From: Pseudomonas sp. TH41
GTDB lineage: Bacteria > Pseudomonadota > Gammaproteobacteria > Pseudomonadales > Pseudomonadaceae
Assembly: GCF_016650695.1 (NCBI RefSeq)
Contig: NZ_JAEKFH010000003.1
Coordinates: 1,074,001-1,138,000, forward strand
DNA: 64,000 nt
Direction: 5' to 3'
In this document: piece after piece, positions 51,354 through 60,139 of the stretch
Position numbering within the stretch: position 1 is the stretch's first letter
Layout: each line of letters begins with the position of its first letter
The notes under the pieces: model-generated
The model's database searches: none
What the model was told of the DNA's origin: nothing
The model's input: the letters and a program-made list of their open reading frames with translations, nothing else
Position numbers and translations under genes: made by a program

Positions 51354-52110
51354 CTCACGACCTCTAAAGCAGCTTGCGCAATGCAGTTGGGTTTTGATCG
51401 CCAACACTTCACCCTGCCAAGGGTTGGCATTTTTCTTGGATTGAATAAGGGCTGCCCGTCGCGCGTCAGACGCTGTTCGACAAATCCTGGGCCAGCGTTA
51501 AGTTCTTATTCGATTCGTGGTCAAAGGCCTTGTTACAGACCAATTCCATTTGGTGCGGATAGTCGGAAGGCTCCGACACCTGGGCGTCGCATGAAGCCAA
51601 CCGGCCTCTCGACACCCAATTGCTGCTCATGCACCTGAATAAGGGTGAGCAGTGCCGGGAATTCAGTGCGGGCGATTGTAGATATGTAACGATTCATAAA
51701 CCATGTCTCATCCCGAAATAATTTTTATCCATTCCAGCAACAATCATTAACGGTTTTCGCAAAAGTGCGGCATCTTATCGAAATTGATTCGCAACAAAAA
51801 CACCAAAATAAGTAGGTCTACCACACCCAGTTCAGACAGTATCGAAGGCCCTTCGCCATCGCTCGACCCTGGCCAAGCCCCCATATGACAAGGGCTCTGG
51901 CAATTCGCCAAGGCCTGTTAAAACTGCCTGTTCCGGTTTTCCAGGGCTGAAGGACTCAGTCGCTTGAAAAGGCCAATTTCATTGCGTAATCGGGTACCAA
52001 TCCAGCACCTCGAAATGCCTTGCGACACTCCTGCTGTGACAACGTGTCGCACATGCGCCACACCCCTGGTTGCCGCACACCACGGTCTATTGACTCGGCC
52101 TCTGAAATGC
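51354..52110. other. Long non-coding region upstream of cyoA
   Basis: About 750 bases without a supported gene between cyoA and the dsbB terminator. It has an AT-rich core around 51675-51820. A weak ANR/FNR-like box is noted separately. Short open frames here have no ribosome sites or family likeness. The length suggests a long cyo leader or several promoters. Confidence 0.5.
51784..51797. promoter_or_regulatory. Weak ANR/FNR-like box
   Basis: TTGAT-TCGC-AACAA matches the ANR consensus TTGAT-N4-ATCAA at nine of ten positions. It lies 431 bases upstream of the cyoA start. ANR represses cyo in pseudomonads at low oxygen, so the site is plausible, but the distance is large. Confidence 0.3.
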
Positions 52111-52153
52111 AAAAACGCCCCGGCCCTCTCATCGAGGACCGGGGCGTTTTTTT
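52111..52153 (-). terminator. Terminator of dsbB
   Basis: Stem AAAAACGCCCCGG / CCGGGGCGTTTTT with a loop of about 15 bases; strong on both strands. It follows the dsbB stop by about 30 bases. Confidence 0.87.
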
Positions 52154-52181
52154 GGGTAACGCAACGGTGCGGCGGATAGCC

Positions 52182-52691
52182 TCAGCGCAGCGCTTTACGG
52201 TTACGCGAAATGAGCAGCGGCACTAGCACCACGACCAGTACAAAGGCGACCAGCGCCCACTGAGCGAGGGACAAGCCGAGAATTGGCGGATACGGTGTGG
52301 AGCAGAAGCCATCAACCTGGAACCCCAGCGGGAAGATCTTCGCCAGTGGCAAACCATCGACAATCGGTTGCAGCACATCGATGCCGCAGCTAACCGCAGG
52401 ATAGAACTGCGTGAAGACGTGATGCCCGGCCACCGCAACACCGGCCAGGGCGCAGACCACCACCAGGGTTTCAAAGATTGTGATGCTGCGACGGGTACGC
52501 ATGGCCGCCCCGATGAAGGCAAAGAGCGCGATCAGCAACAACGCATAACGCTGCAGGATGCACAGCGGGCATGGCGCCTCGCCCAGAACCACTTGCATGT
52601 ACAGCGCGCCGCCGATCAGCGCCAGGCAAATGATGCCCAGCAATACCAGGTAGCGTCGCTCACGTCCCAACCGCATTGTTTCCTCGCTCAT
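52182..52691 (-). CDS. dsbB: Disulfide bond formation protein B
   Basis: 169 residues, four membrane segments (about 15-33, 46-63, 71-88, 142-162). Redox-active pairs: CPLC in the first periplasmic loop (GEAPCPLCILQRY) and the second-loop cysteines in AVSCGIDVL and VDGFCSTPYP. It reoxidises DsbA and passes electrons to quinone. SD AAGGGAAACGCG before the ATG. Pseudomonads often have a second DsbB-like protein, so this may be one of two. Confidence 0.9.
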   Translation of the reverse strand: MSEETMRLGRERRYLVLLGIICLALIGGALYMQVVLGEAPCPLCILQRYALLLIALFAFIGAAMRTRRSITIFETLVVVCALAGVAVAGHHVFTQFYPAVSCGIDVLQPIVDGLPLAKIFPLGFQVDGFCSTPYPPILGLSLAQWALVAFVLVVVLVPLLISRNRKALR

Positions 52692-52849
52692 CGCGTTTCC
52701 CTTCTAGATATCGATTGCCTGGAAGTCTACACGCTGCCCCCGAGCTTTGAGAGCCCGGAGCACGTGGATAGATTGCGGGGGAATAAACGACAGGCCGGTT
52801 AAGAAGGGATTAACTTTTGAACGCTTTTCAGGAGGGTGCACGCAAAACC

Positions 52850-52930
52850 CTGTAGGAGCTGCCGCAGGCTGCGATCTTTTGATGTTGATCTCTAAGATCA
52901 AAAGATCGCAGCCTGCGGCAGCTCCTACAG
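52850..52930. repeat. Long inverted repeat, GGAGCTGC…GATC family
   Basis: Arms CTGTAGGAGCTGCCGCAGGC (52850-52869) and the complement ending at 52930, with a short inner spacer around GATGTTGATCTCTAAGATC. Third copy. It closely follows the end of the binding-protein gene on the minus strand. Confidence 0.87.
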
Positions 52931-52940
52931 ATGCTAACCC

Positions 52941-53717
52941 TCAATCGCCGTAGATATCAGACTTGAAGTACTTGTCCGAGATCTTCTGGTATTCGCCATT
53001 GGCGCGAATGCCGTCGATGGCGGTGTTCAGCTCGGTGACCAACTCGGCGTTGCCCTTGCGCACTGCAATCCCGGCGCCGTCGCCCACGTATTTCGGATCC
53101 TTGAGCTCTGGCCCGACAAACGCGTAGCCCTTGCCACGAGGCATCGACAAGAAGTCATTCAGCGGGATGGTATCGGCAAAAATGGCATCGAGGCGACCGG
53201 CCGCCAGGTCCATGTAGATCTCTTCGTTGTTGCCGTAACGCTTGACGTTAATACCTTTTGGTTCGAAAACCTCAGTGGCGTAGCGGTCAGTGGTGGTTGC
53301 ACGCTGCACGCCGACAGTCTTGCCCTTGAGGCTGGCGTACTGGTCATCCACCACTGCGCCGTCCTTCATCACCAGACGCGATGAGGTGAAGTAGTACTTG
53401 TGGGTGAAGTCCACCGACTTCTTGCGGTCTTCGTTGATGGTCATGGACGACAGCGCCATGTCGATTTTCTTCACTTTCAGGGAAGGAATCAGACCGTCGA
53501 ACTCACCTTCGACCCAGACGCACTTGACCTTCATCTGCGCGCACAGGGCATTGCCGATGTCGTAGTCGAAACCGACAATCTCGCCTTGATCGGTTTTGGA
53601 CGCGAACGGCGGATAAGCCGCTTCGATCCCGATGCGCAGGGTTTTGTCGGCGGCGAACAGGCTACTGCACGCCAACAGGCTCAGGGCCAGACCGGTGATG
53701 AGGGGGAATTTCTTCAT
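52941..53717 (-). CDS. Amino-acid ABC transporter periplasmic binding protein (ArtJ/HisJ-like)
   Basis: 258 residues with a Sec signal peptide ([22 protein letters not shown]). The mature protein starts [40 protein letters not shown] and [13 protein letters not shown] are typical of basic-amino-acid binding proteins (lysine/arginine/ornithine, histidine). No permease or ATPase gene is adjacent, so this is an orphan binding protein that must use a transporter from elsewhere. Ligand class is inferred from pattern only. Confidence 0.85.
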   Translation of the reverse strand: MKKFPLITGLALSLLACSSLFAADKTLRIGIEAAYPPFASKTDQGEIVGFDYDIGNALCAQMKVKCVWVEGEFDGLIPSLKVKKIDMALSSMTINEDRKKSVDFTHKYYFTSSRLVMKDGAVVDDQYASLKGKTVGVQRATTTDRYATEVFEPKGINVKRYGNNEEIYMDLAAGRLDAIFADTIPLNDFLSMPRGKGYAFVGPELKDPKYVGDGAGIAVRKGNAELVTELNTAIDGIRANGEYQKISDKYFKSDIYGD

Positions 53718-54026
53718 GTTCGTTTTCTCGCGGTTTGTTGTTGGTTTGGCAAGACAGAAGAAGAAGCTGAAACGGAGAAGATATTTTTTGTACTTATAAT
53801 TCCATACTGGACTTTTATGTATTGATCGTCAATTGGGACGAACGAAGTTATGCCGGCCGATGGTCGGGAGGGAATCAGTGGGATTTTTGGTGTTGCGGAT
53901 GGCCCCATCGTTCCCTGTAGGAGCTGCCGCAGGCTGCGATCTTTTGATCTTGCTTTGAAACGAAGATCAAAAGATCGCAGCCTGCGGCAGCTCCTACAGG
54001 GAGCGTACCTGAGAGCGCTAAAGAAC
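53718..54026. other. Intergenic with AT-rich promoter region and inverted repeat
   Basis: No gene. The right part is the GATC-family inverted repeat; the left part near 53780-53830 is AT-rich (TATTTTTTGTACTTATAATTC) and probably holds the promoter of the binding-protein gene. Confidence 0.5.
53913..54001. repeat. Long inverted repeat, GGAGCTGC…GATC family
   Basis: Arms CCCTGTAGGAGCTGCCGCAG (53913-53932) and CTGCGGCAGCTCCTACAGGG (53982-54001), an almost perfect pair of about 40 bases each. Fourth copy; it follows the moaE stop by about 25 bases. Confidence 0.88.
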
Positions 54027-54479
54027 TTACTGCTTCCAGCGATCCGCCGCCGCATGATCGCTGTCACGCCCTTCAACCCAGCGCGGTCCGTCACGGGTGT
54101 TCTCTTTCTTCCAGAACGGCGCACGGGTTTTCAGGTAATCCATGACAAAGGCACAGGCCTCGAATGCCGCCTGGCGGTGGGCGCTGGCGGCACCGACGAA
54201 GACGATCGGCTCGCCCGGTTCGAGGGCACCAATACGATGCAGCACTTCAAGCTTGAGCAGCGGCCAGCGCTGCTCGGCCTCGGTGGCAATCTTGCCAAGG
54301 GCTTTTTCAGTCATGCCCGGATAGTGTTCCAGGAACATTCCGGCAACGTCGAGACCGTCATTGAAGTCGCGCACGTAGCCAACAAAACTCACCACAGCGC
54401 CGACGCCCACATTGGCAGCGTGCATGGCGTTGACTTCAGCACCCGGATCGAACGCCATGGACTGCACGCGAATCGCCAT
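54027..54479 (-). CDS. moaE: Molybdopterin synthase catalytic subunit
   Basis: 150 residues, complete MoaE. Family motifs: VVSFVGYVRDFN, FLEHYPGMTEKAL, HRIGALEPGEPIVFVGAASAHR, and the catalytic lysine region FWKKENTRDGPRWVE. It transfers sulfur from MoaD thiocarboxylate to cyclic pyranopterin monophosphate. It starts three bases after moaD. The product feeds the Mo-bis-MGD enzyme FdsA in this window, among others. Confidence 0.95.
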   Translation of the reverse strand: MAIRVQSMAFDPGAEVNAMHAANVGVGAVVSFVGYVRDFNDGLDVAGMFLEHYPGMTEKALGKIATEAEQRWPLLKLEVLHRIGALEPGEPIVFVGAASAHRQAAFEACAFVMDYLKTRAPFWKKENTRDGPRWVEGRDSDHAAADRWKQ

Positions 54480-54482
54480 GGC

Positions 54483-54725
54483 TCAGCCCCCGGTGACGGT
54501 CGGAAAAAACGCCACTTCATCGCCATCGACCACTGGCTCGTCGAGCTGGCAGAGGTCTTCGTTGCGTGCGCACATCAGGTTCTGCTCACACAGCACCTCA
54601 CTACCGTCGCGTTGCGCCAGGAGCGCACGCACGTCGTCGACAGTGGCGAAGTCACCTTCGACCTTCACCGAGTCCACGCCCAGCGCTTCACGGTAACGAG
54701 CAAAAAATTTCACGGTGACGTTCAT
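54483..54725 (-). CDS. moaD: Molybdopterin synthase sulfur-carrier subunit
   Basis: 80 residues, ubiquitin-like fold ending in the obligatory Gly-Gly (PTVTGG) that becomes the thiocarboxylate. The N-terminus reads [20 protein letters not shown]. Start overlaps the end of moaC by four bases (ATGA). Confidence 0.94.
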   Translation of the reverse strand: MNVTVKFFARYREALGVDSVKVEGDFATVDDVRALLAQRDGSEVLCEQNLMCARNEDLCQLDEPVVDGDEVAFFPTVTGG

Positions 54726-55195
54726 GGCTGATCCGCCTGGAAGTGGCCGCTCTTGCCGCCAACCTTCTCCAACAGTCGTACGCTTTCAATGATCATGCCG
54801 CGATCAACCGCCTTGCACATGTCATAGATAGTCAGCGCTGCGACACTGGCGGCGGTCAACGCTTCCATCTCGACGCCGGTCTGTCCGGACAACTTGCAAC
54901 GCGCAACGATGCGCACGGTGTCGTCGCCTTCGGCACTCAGTTCGACTTTGACGCCGGTGAGCATCAGCGGATGGCACAGAGGAATCAGGTCACTGGTTTT
55001 CTTCGCCGCCTGGATGCCGGCAATCCGCGCCACGGCGAACACATCACCCTTCGGGTGGCCGCCGCTGACGATCATCTGCAGGGTTTCGGGCAGCATGCGC
55101 ACTAACGCTTGGGCCGTCGCCTCACGGAACGTCACGGCTTTTTCGGTGACGTCGACCATGTTGGCGCGACCTTGGGAATCGAGATGAGTCAGCAC
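54722..55195 (-). CDS. moaC: Cyclic pyranopterin monophosphate synthase accessory protein
   Basis: 157 residues. Motifs [20 protein letters not shown] and [20 protein letters not shown] with the active-site KAVDRGM segment. It acts after MoaA in the first stage of molybdenum cofactor synthesis. It begins with GTG at 55195, preceded by AGGAG. First gene of moaCDE; moaA and moaB are not in the window. Confidence 0.95.
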   Translation of the reverse strand: MLTHLDSQGRANMVDVTEKAVTFREATAQALVRMLPETLQMIVSGGHPKGDVFAVARIAGIQAAKKTSDLIPLCHPLMLTGVKVELSAEGDDTVRIVARCKLSGQTGVEMEALTAASVAALTIYDMCKAVDRGMIIESVRLLEKVGGKSGHFQADQP

Positions 55196-55275
55196 AGGGT
55201 TACTCCTGATCAGGAGCCTGGATTGTAAACCCGCGGGTCAGATTTCCGCACGCAAGATTATGCGTTCACCGACGA

Positions 55276-55371
55276 CCCCCTGTAGGAGCGAGCTTGCTCG
55301 CGAAGGTGGATCAGGCACCGTTGTGTCGACTGACACACCTTCGCGAGCAAGCTCGCTCCTACAGGGGGTTT
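55276..55371. repeat. REPIN (inverted REP pair)
   Basis: Arms CCCCTGTAGGAGCGAGCTTG (from 55277) and GCTCGCTCCTACAGGGGG (ending 55370) in the space between moaC and the PhoH gene. Confidence 0.85.
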
Positions 55372-55383
55372 TGTGTCGGGCAC

Positions 55384-55417
55384 AAAAAACCGGGCGGCTT
55401 TCAGGCCGCCCGGTTTG
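55384..55417 (-). terminator. Terminator of the PIN-PhoH gene
   Basis: Stem ACCGGGCGGC / GCCGCCCGGT with a 6-base loop and a T-run on the minus strand, about 11 bases past the PhoH stop. Confidence 0.88.
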
Positions 55418-55427
55418 GGTGAGATTG

Positions 55428-56822
55428 TTACAAATGCGACTCGGCGTATTCGGCCAGAATCGAACGTGGCACCCCTTGCAGGGTGATGTGGACACCGTTC
55501 GGGAAGTCTTTGAAGCGTTCGGTCAGGTACGTCAGCCCGGAGCTGGTCGCGGACAGGTAAGGGGTGTCGATTTGCGCCAGGTTGCCCAGGCACACCACTT
55601 TGGAACCGGCGCCGGCACGGGTGATGATGGTTTTCATCTGGTGCGGCGTAAGGTTCTGGCATTCATCGATCAGGATCAGACTCTGCTGGAAGCTGCGACC
55701 CCTGATGTAGTTGAGGGATTTGAACTGCAACGGCACTTTGCTGAGGATGTAATCGACGCTGCCATGGGTGTTTTCGTCATCCATGTGCAAGGCTTCGAGG
55801 TTGTCGGTGATGGCGCCCAGCCAAGGCTCCATTTTTTCGGCCTCGGTGCCGGGCAGGAAACCGATCTCCTGGTCCAGGCCCTGCACGCTACGGGTGGCGA
55901 TAATCCGGCGGTAGCGCTTACTGACCATGGTCTGCTCGATCGCCGCCGCCAGCGCCAGGATGGTTTTACCCGAGCCTGCAGCACCCGACAGGTTGACCAG
56001 GTGAATGTCCGGATCGAGCAAGGCGTACAGCGCCAGGCTCTGATAGATGTCACGCGGTTTCAGGCCCCAGGCTTCCTGGTGCAACAGGGGTTCCTGATGC
56101 AGGTCGAGAATCAGCAGCCGGTCTTCCTCGATCTCCTTGATCCAGCCGACGAAACCCTGCTCATCGATGATGAACTCGTTGATGTGCACCGCCGGCAGGT
56201 TGTCAATCAGCTGCACCTGATGCCAGGTGCGACCGTGGTCCTGACGGGTATCGACATTCCTTACCCGGTCCCAGAAGGAGCCGGTCATGTTGTGATAACC
56301 ATTGGGCAGCAACGAAACGTCATCAACCAGTTGGTCGGTGCTGTAGTCCTCGGCCGCGATCCCGCACGCCCGGGCCTTGAGGCGCATGTTGATGTCTTTG
56401 GTGACCAGCACGACGGGCAGATTCGGTTCGCGCGCGTGCAGGTCAATCAACTGGTTGATGATGATGTTGTCGTTCAGGTGTTCGGGAAGAATGATGTTCG
56501 GCTCGGCACGCTTGCTCATCAGAATTGACAGCAAACCCTTGGGCCCACTTTTTCCACGCTGGATCGGCACACCCAGTTCAACGTCTTCGGGGCTGGCATC
56601 GCCCAGCGTCTTGTCGATCAGGCGAATCGCCTGACGGCATTCCGCAGCCACGCTGTGATGCCCGCTCTTGAGCTTGTCCAGCTCTTCAAGCACGGTCATC
56701 GGGATCGCGACGTGGTGTTCTTCGAAGTTAAGCAGGGCGTTTGGATCGTGAATCAATACGTTGGTATCGAGTACATAAAGGATTGGCTGGTTGGAGGAAG
56801 AACTACGTCCGTGATCATCCAT
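55428..56822 (-). CDS. PIN-PhoH fusion protein (PhoH-like ATPase with N-terminal PIN RNase domain)
   Basis: 464 residues. PIN domain 13-150 with acidic residues D19 (LYVLDTNVLIHD) and a further cluster around TKDINMRLKA. PhoH ATPase domain about 250-460 with Walker A NLSGAAGSGKT (K286), Walker B ILIDECQNLTP and a sensor-like TRAGAGSKVV. Related PhoH2 proteins are RNA-unwinding RNases; the usual PhoH2 toxin partner is not present. It is a lone gene on the minus strand with its own terminator. Confidence 0.9.
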   Translation of the reverse strand: MDDHGRSSSSNQPILYVLDTNVLIHDPNALLNFEEHHVAIPMTVLEELDKLKSGHHSVAAECRQAIRLIDKTLGDASPEDVELGVPIQRGKSGPKGLLSILMSKRAEPNIILPEHLNDNIIINQLIDLHAREPNLPVVLVTKDINMRLKARACGIAAEDYSTDQLVDDVSLLPNGYHNMTGSFWDRVRNVDTRQDHGRTWHQVQLIDNLPAVHINEFIIDEQGFVGWIKEIEEDRLLILDLHQEPLLHQEAWGLKPRDIYQSLALYALLDPDIHLVNLSGAAGSGKTILALAAAIEQTMVSKRYRRIIATRSVQGLDQEIGFLPGTEAEKMEPWLGAITDNLEALHMDDENTHGSVDYILSKVPLQFKSLNYIRGRSFQQSLILIDECQNLTPHQMKTIITRAGAGSKVVCLGNLAQIDTPYLSATSSGLTYLTERFKDFPNGVHITLQGVPRSILAEYAESHL

Positions 56823-57158
56823 ACTCGGTCACCTTTGTGGGAGCCAGTCGACGCAATACCGTGACAGTGCTGCGCCTCGAAGTGACTACCGAATTCACCT
56901 GTGGAGGATCAAGTGAACTGCATCCATAGCTGGGTCTTGGGAGACGCCACCTGTGTTGCAGGTTTCGGCGGTCTGTCTTCGTAATACTCCAAAACCCATG
57001 ACAGAAAAAAGTACTTTGACGTTTTTTTGAAGTTTATTTTTCAGAGTGACCAATAGCACTAGGCGGATTGCCATCACCCCGTTAAAGTCGGAAGTCCGCC
57101 TGCATCGAAATCCCTCCTGAATTTGCCCCATCCCCAACGTTTGTTGGCTTTCGCCGTT
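56823..57158. other. Intergenic, nothing coding seen
   Basis: 336 bases between the NodB-like gene and the PhoH gene, both on the minus strand. A weak hairpin GGCGGA / TCCGCC (57063-57101) may end the NodB-like transcript. T-rich stretches at 57015-57045 could hold the PhoH promoter. No short reading frame is convincing. Confidence 0.5.
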
Positions 57159-58283
57159 TCAGCGAAACGCGTCCTGACAATCTTCCCATCCGATCCCGCT
57201 TGGCGCCGTTTGCGTGATAAGCCAGGGCATCGCCGTTTTCACCGCATCCTGCTTCGCATTGAAGTTGATCACCCCATGGCGCCACAGCAACATCAGGGTC
57301 AGCACCCGCTGTCCACTCTGATTGCCTTTGAGCTTGCCCGCACCGTCCTGTGCATCGATATCCCACAGCGCCACTCGCAATCCCTGGGACGTGAAGAAGC
57401 CTTCGGCGTCCGAACGGCGCTGGCCATCGGGCGGACGAAACAGCGGGACGAAGTTCTCCGGCAGTTTGCCTTTAACCAGTTCAACGCTGCGTCGCACCGA
57501 ATCCTGCCAGTCCTGCCAGTGGCTGTGGGAGCGAAACTCCCAACCCTGCACGCCGATGCACTGTTGCGAGTACGTCGCTTGCAGATTGGCCACCGAGTGC
57601 TCACCCAATCGGGCCTGGATGTCCTTGCCCAGGACAAAGAACGTGCCGCTCATGTTCGACTTGCGCAGGGACTCCGCAATCCAGGCCGTGTTGTCCGGCA
57701 AGGCATTCGCGGCGCTGTCGAAGGTCAGCAGAAACAACCGGTCATTCATCTCATCGCCGTTGCGCTCGTAGTCGCCAAAACGATCGATTTCACTGCTGGT
57801 TTGCGGAAACAGCGCCGCTTTGCGCAATTGCTCGTCCAGGTACCGGGCGTGGAACAACCGGCTCGGCTCGGCCCACTTTATGTAATAGCTATCGTCGCTG
57901 ACCTGAAACTTGGCGGCCTGCCCGCGCAGGGTCTCCATGTCCTCGACCAGGAAACAAAACGAAGCATCCTGATCGCAGCTCTGCTGCGCGAAGTTGTAAT
58001 TGGCCAACAGGCGCTGCCACATGCGCTGGCGCAGGTGGTTGATCGACTCCAGATTGATCCTGCGCAAGCCTAATCGCTGGGCCAGGCTCGCTTCGTCCAG
58101 GGATTCACTGGCCAGCAGGACACGGGCGAACATGAGTATCTCGGCCCGCGATGCAACGTCGAACAGGGTCGGGCTGCTGAGCTGTTCAGGCCAGGCAGCG
58201 CGATCAAACGTCGCCACATCGCCTGGCGCCGCCAGGGCACCGAAACTCAACAGCCACGCCGACAATAGAAAAACGATACGCAA
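57159..58283 (-). CDS. NodB-like polysaccharide deacetylase family protein, degenerate motif
   Basis: 374 residues. Signal peptide MRIVFLLSAWLLSFGALAAP if translation starts at the TTG at 58283, which has GGAG eight bases upstream; a GTG at 58316 is the alternative. A helical N-terminal region of about 190 residues precedes a NodB fold. Motif 1 of the family (TFDDG) reads LTFDSAAN, so the second, metal-binding aspartate is Ser. Motif 2 is RSHSHW and motif 3 FRPPDG. Deacetylase activity is thus doubtful; it may be inactive or use other residues. It is likely periplasmic. Confidence 0.75.
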   Translation of the reverse strand: MRIVFLLSAWLLSFGALAAPGDVATFDRAAWPEQLSSPTLFDVASRAEILMFARVLLASESLDEASLAQRLGLRRINLESINHLRQRMWQRLLANYNFAQQSCDQDASFCFLVEDMETLRGQAAKFQVSDDSYYIKWAEPSRLFHARYLDEQLRKAALFPQTSSEIDRFGDYERNGDEMNDRLFLLTFDSAANALPDNTAWIAESLRKSNMSGTFFVLGKDIQARLGEHSVANLQATYSQQCIGVQGWEFRSHSHWQDWQDSVRRSVELVKGKLPENFVPLFRPPDGQRRSDAEGFFTSQGLRVALWDIDAQDGAGKLKGNQSGQRVLTLMLLWRHGVINFNAKQDAVKTAMPWLITQTAPSGIGWEDCQDAFR

Positions 58284-58327
58284 TGGGATGTCTCCATAAC
58301 AAAACCCGCGCGGCACTATATCGCGGG

Positions 58328-58456
58328 AAGATCAAAAGATCGCAGCCTCGCGCTGCTCGACAGCTCCTACAGGGATTGGCGCGTCCGGGTTATCCCAATT
58401 TCACGTCAACTCGGTCCTGTAGGAGCTGTCGAGCGAAGCGAAGGCTGCGATCTTGT
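58328..58456. repeat. GATC-family inverted repeat, arms facing outward
   Basis: Arms AGATCAAAAGATCGCAG…CAGCTCCTACAGGG (58329-58373) and CTGTAGGAGCTGTCGAGCGA…GCGATCTT (58417-58455). Unlike the other five copies, the AAAGATC ends point outward, so two half elements are joined tail to tail. Confidence 0.75.
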
Positions 58457-58548
58457 TCCATGACACCACCGATCACCTATGACACCCATAGCTGGAGTCA
58501 ACACGGACAACCCCCTAGAATCGCCCCACGATTAAAGGAGACGACTTC

Positions 58549-59328
58549 ATGCTGATGGTGATTTCCCCCGCCAAGACCCTCGATTACGAAACACCGCCGG
58601 CGACCCAGCGCTTTACCCAACCGCAATACCTCGATCATTCCCAAGAGCTGATCATGCAATTGCGCGATCTGGCACCTGCGCAAATCAGTGAATTGATGCA
58701 CGTCTCCGACAAGATCGGCGGGCTCAATGCCGCGCGTTTCGGTAGCTGGACGCCAGCGTTCACGCCAGAAAACGCCAAGCAGGCGCTGTTGGCGTTCAAG
58801 GGTGACGTGTACACCGGGTTGAACGCTCAAACGTTCAGCGAAGCCGATTTCGACTATGCCCAACAGCACCTGCGCATGCTGTCCGGCCTCTACGGCCTGT
58901 TGCGTCCACTGGACCTGATGCAGCCGTATCGGTTGGAGATGGGCACCAAACTGGCGAATGCCCGCGGCAAGGACCTGTATGCCTTCTGGGGCACGCGGAT
59001 CAGCGAATGGCTGAACGAAGCCTTGGTTGATCAAGGGGATGACGTGCTGTTGAACCTGGCGTCCAACGAGTACTTCTCAGCGGTCAAGCGCAGCGCCTTG
59101 AACGCCCGCATCATTAACACCGAGTTCAAGGATCTGAAGAACGGCCAGTACAAAATCATCAGTTTCTACGCGAAAAAAGCGCGCGGCATGATGAGCCGCT
59201 TCGTCATCGAAGAGCGTATCAACGACCCGGCAAGCCTCAAGCAATTCGATGTACAAGGCTATCGCTACAGCGCCGAACAGTCGAAACCGGACAATTTGGT
59301 TTTCCTGCGCGATCACACCCCCGAGTAA
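58549..59328 (+). CDS. yaaA: Peroxide stress protein YaaA (DUF328)
   Basis: 259 residues, full length. Motifs [45 protein letters not shown] and [15 protein letters not shown]. In E. coli YaaA is OxyR-regulated and lowers free iron during peroxide stress, and has DNA-binding features. AAGGAG is ten bases before the ATG. It stands alone; no OxyR site is seen. Confidence 0.93.
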   Translation: MLMVISPAKTLDYETPPATQRFTQPQYLDHSQELIMQLRDLAPAQISELMHVSDKIGGLNAARFGSWTPAFTPENAKQALLAFKGDVYTGLNAQTFSEADFDYAQQHLRMLSGLYGLLRPLDLMQPYRLEMGTKLANARGKDLYAFWGTRISEWLNEALVDQGDDVLLNLASNEYFSAVKRSALNARIINTEFKDLKNGQYKIISFYAKKARGMMSRFVIEERINDPASLKQFDVQGYRYSAEQSKPDNLVFLRDHTPE

Positions 59329-60139
59329 CGCAATCGTCGGCGCACGACCTCATAAAATCGTCGTGCGCCATCGCCTGATCATCGAAGCAATCCCCGCCTT
59401 AATCGCCATTTTGTTGGCGTCAAAATTCAATCAGTCAGTTTTCTAACTTTTGTTTCACTCGACTTTGATGATTTTTTTCAGTAGTGGCACTGAAAATTTT
59501 TATCGGTAGTGGCACAAACCCATCTAATTCGATAATTCGCCTATATATAAAGGGCCAAACAGTAAGTGCTATCAATATGAAAGCAGTGCCATCTTTCTCA
59601 ATATTTCAAGAAATTTCATAATTCGCGATGGGCGGACTGGAACTATGTCCAAATGCGTCGCTCATACCACCGGTAACGATTCTCTCCGTGCTCGTACGAG
59701 ATAACTTACGCAGATAAGAGATTCACGCAGCGAAGTTGTCACATTAACTTCTGCTGATTTATCCCTGATTTGGGCAACACATGAAGGACAGGAGATAACG
59801 TATTAACACTATCCCCTACAAGGCCAAGGCTGCGCCCCTATAAACGTGCTCACCTGAGCACCCAACCGCTTGATTTACAGGCTTACGGCCTGGCATTGAG
59901 CGCGCAAGACCTTTGCACGAACGTCCTCTGACCAGAGGATCCGCTGCATAACAGGGCACGCCATAATAATAAAGCCTAGTTACGCATACCTTGAGTGCGC
60001 TTATTTGGACACTCGGAACTTTGTATGCCTGCACACGGCATTGTGGCGTCTGTCATGCCGCACTTGCTAGTGCACTATGACCGCTGAACACCATTAACTC
60101 CGGCCATGTAATGGCTTGATAATCACAGAGGTAAATGCG
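59329..60139 (+). promoter_or_regulatory. algD promoter and long leader region
   Basis: About 810 bases before algD with no supported gene. It is AT-rich at 59440-59640. It contains direct repeats GTAGTGGCAC (59481-59490, 59506-59515) with an inverted AGTGCCA at 59585-59591, an AlgU-like promoter at 59640-59667, and hairpins at 59846-59861 (GTGCTC/GAGCAC) and 59924-59939 (TCCTCT/AGAGGA) in the leader. Long regulated upstream regions are typical of algD. Confidence 0.75.
59640..59667 (+). promoter_or_regulatory. AlgU (sigma-22)-type promoter of algD
   Basis: GGAACTA (59640-59646), then 16 bases, then TCATACCACC. The P. aeruginosa algD promoter is GGAACTT with TCCTATCACC at similar spacing, so the match is good in both elements. 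A start about 59673 would give a leader of about 467 bases. Confidence 0.7.

Noticed and set aside
55260..56528. Long plus-strand frame opposite the PIN-PhoH gene
   Set aside because: Its first codons come from a REPIN (SELAREGG…) and the rest is the complement of a well-supported gene.
59816..60034. Minus-strand frame of 72 codons in the algD leader
   Set aside because: No ribosome site, no family likeness, and it lies in a known type of long regulatory leader.
60015..60052. GGAACTT at 60015 as the AlgU promoter of algD
   Set aside because: No TCnnA element is found 16-17 bases downstream; the match at 59640 has both elements.
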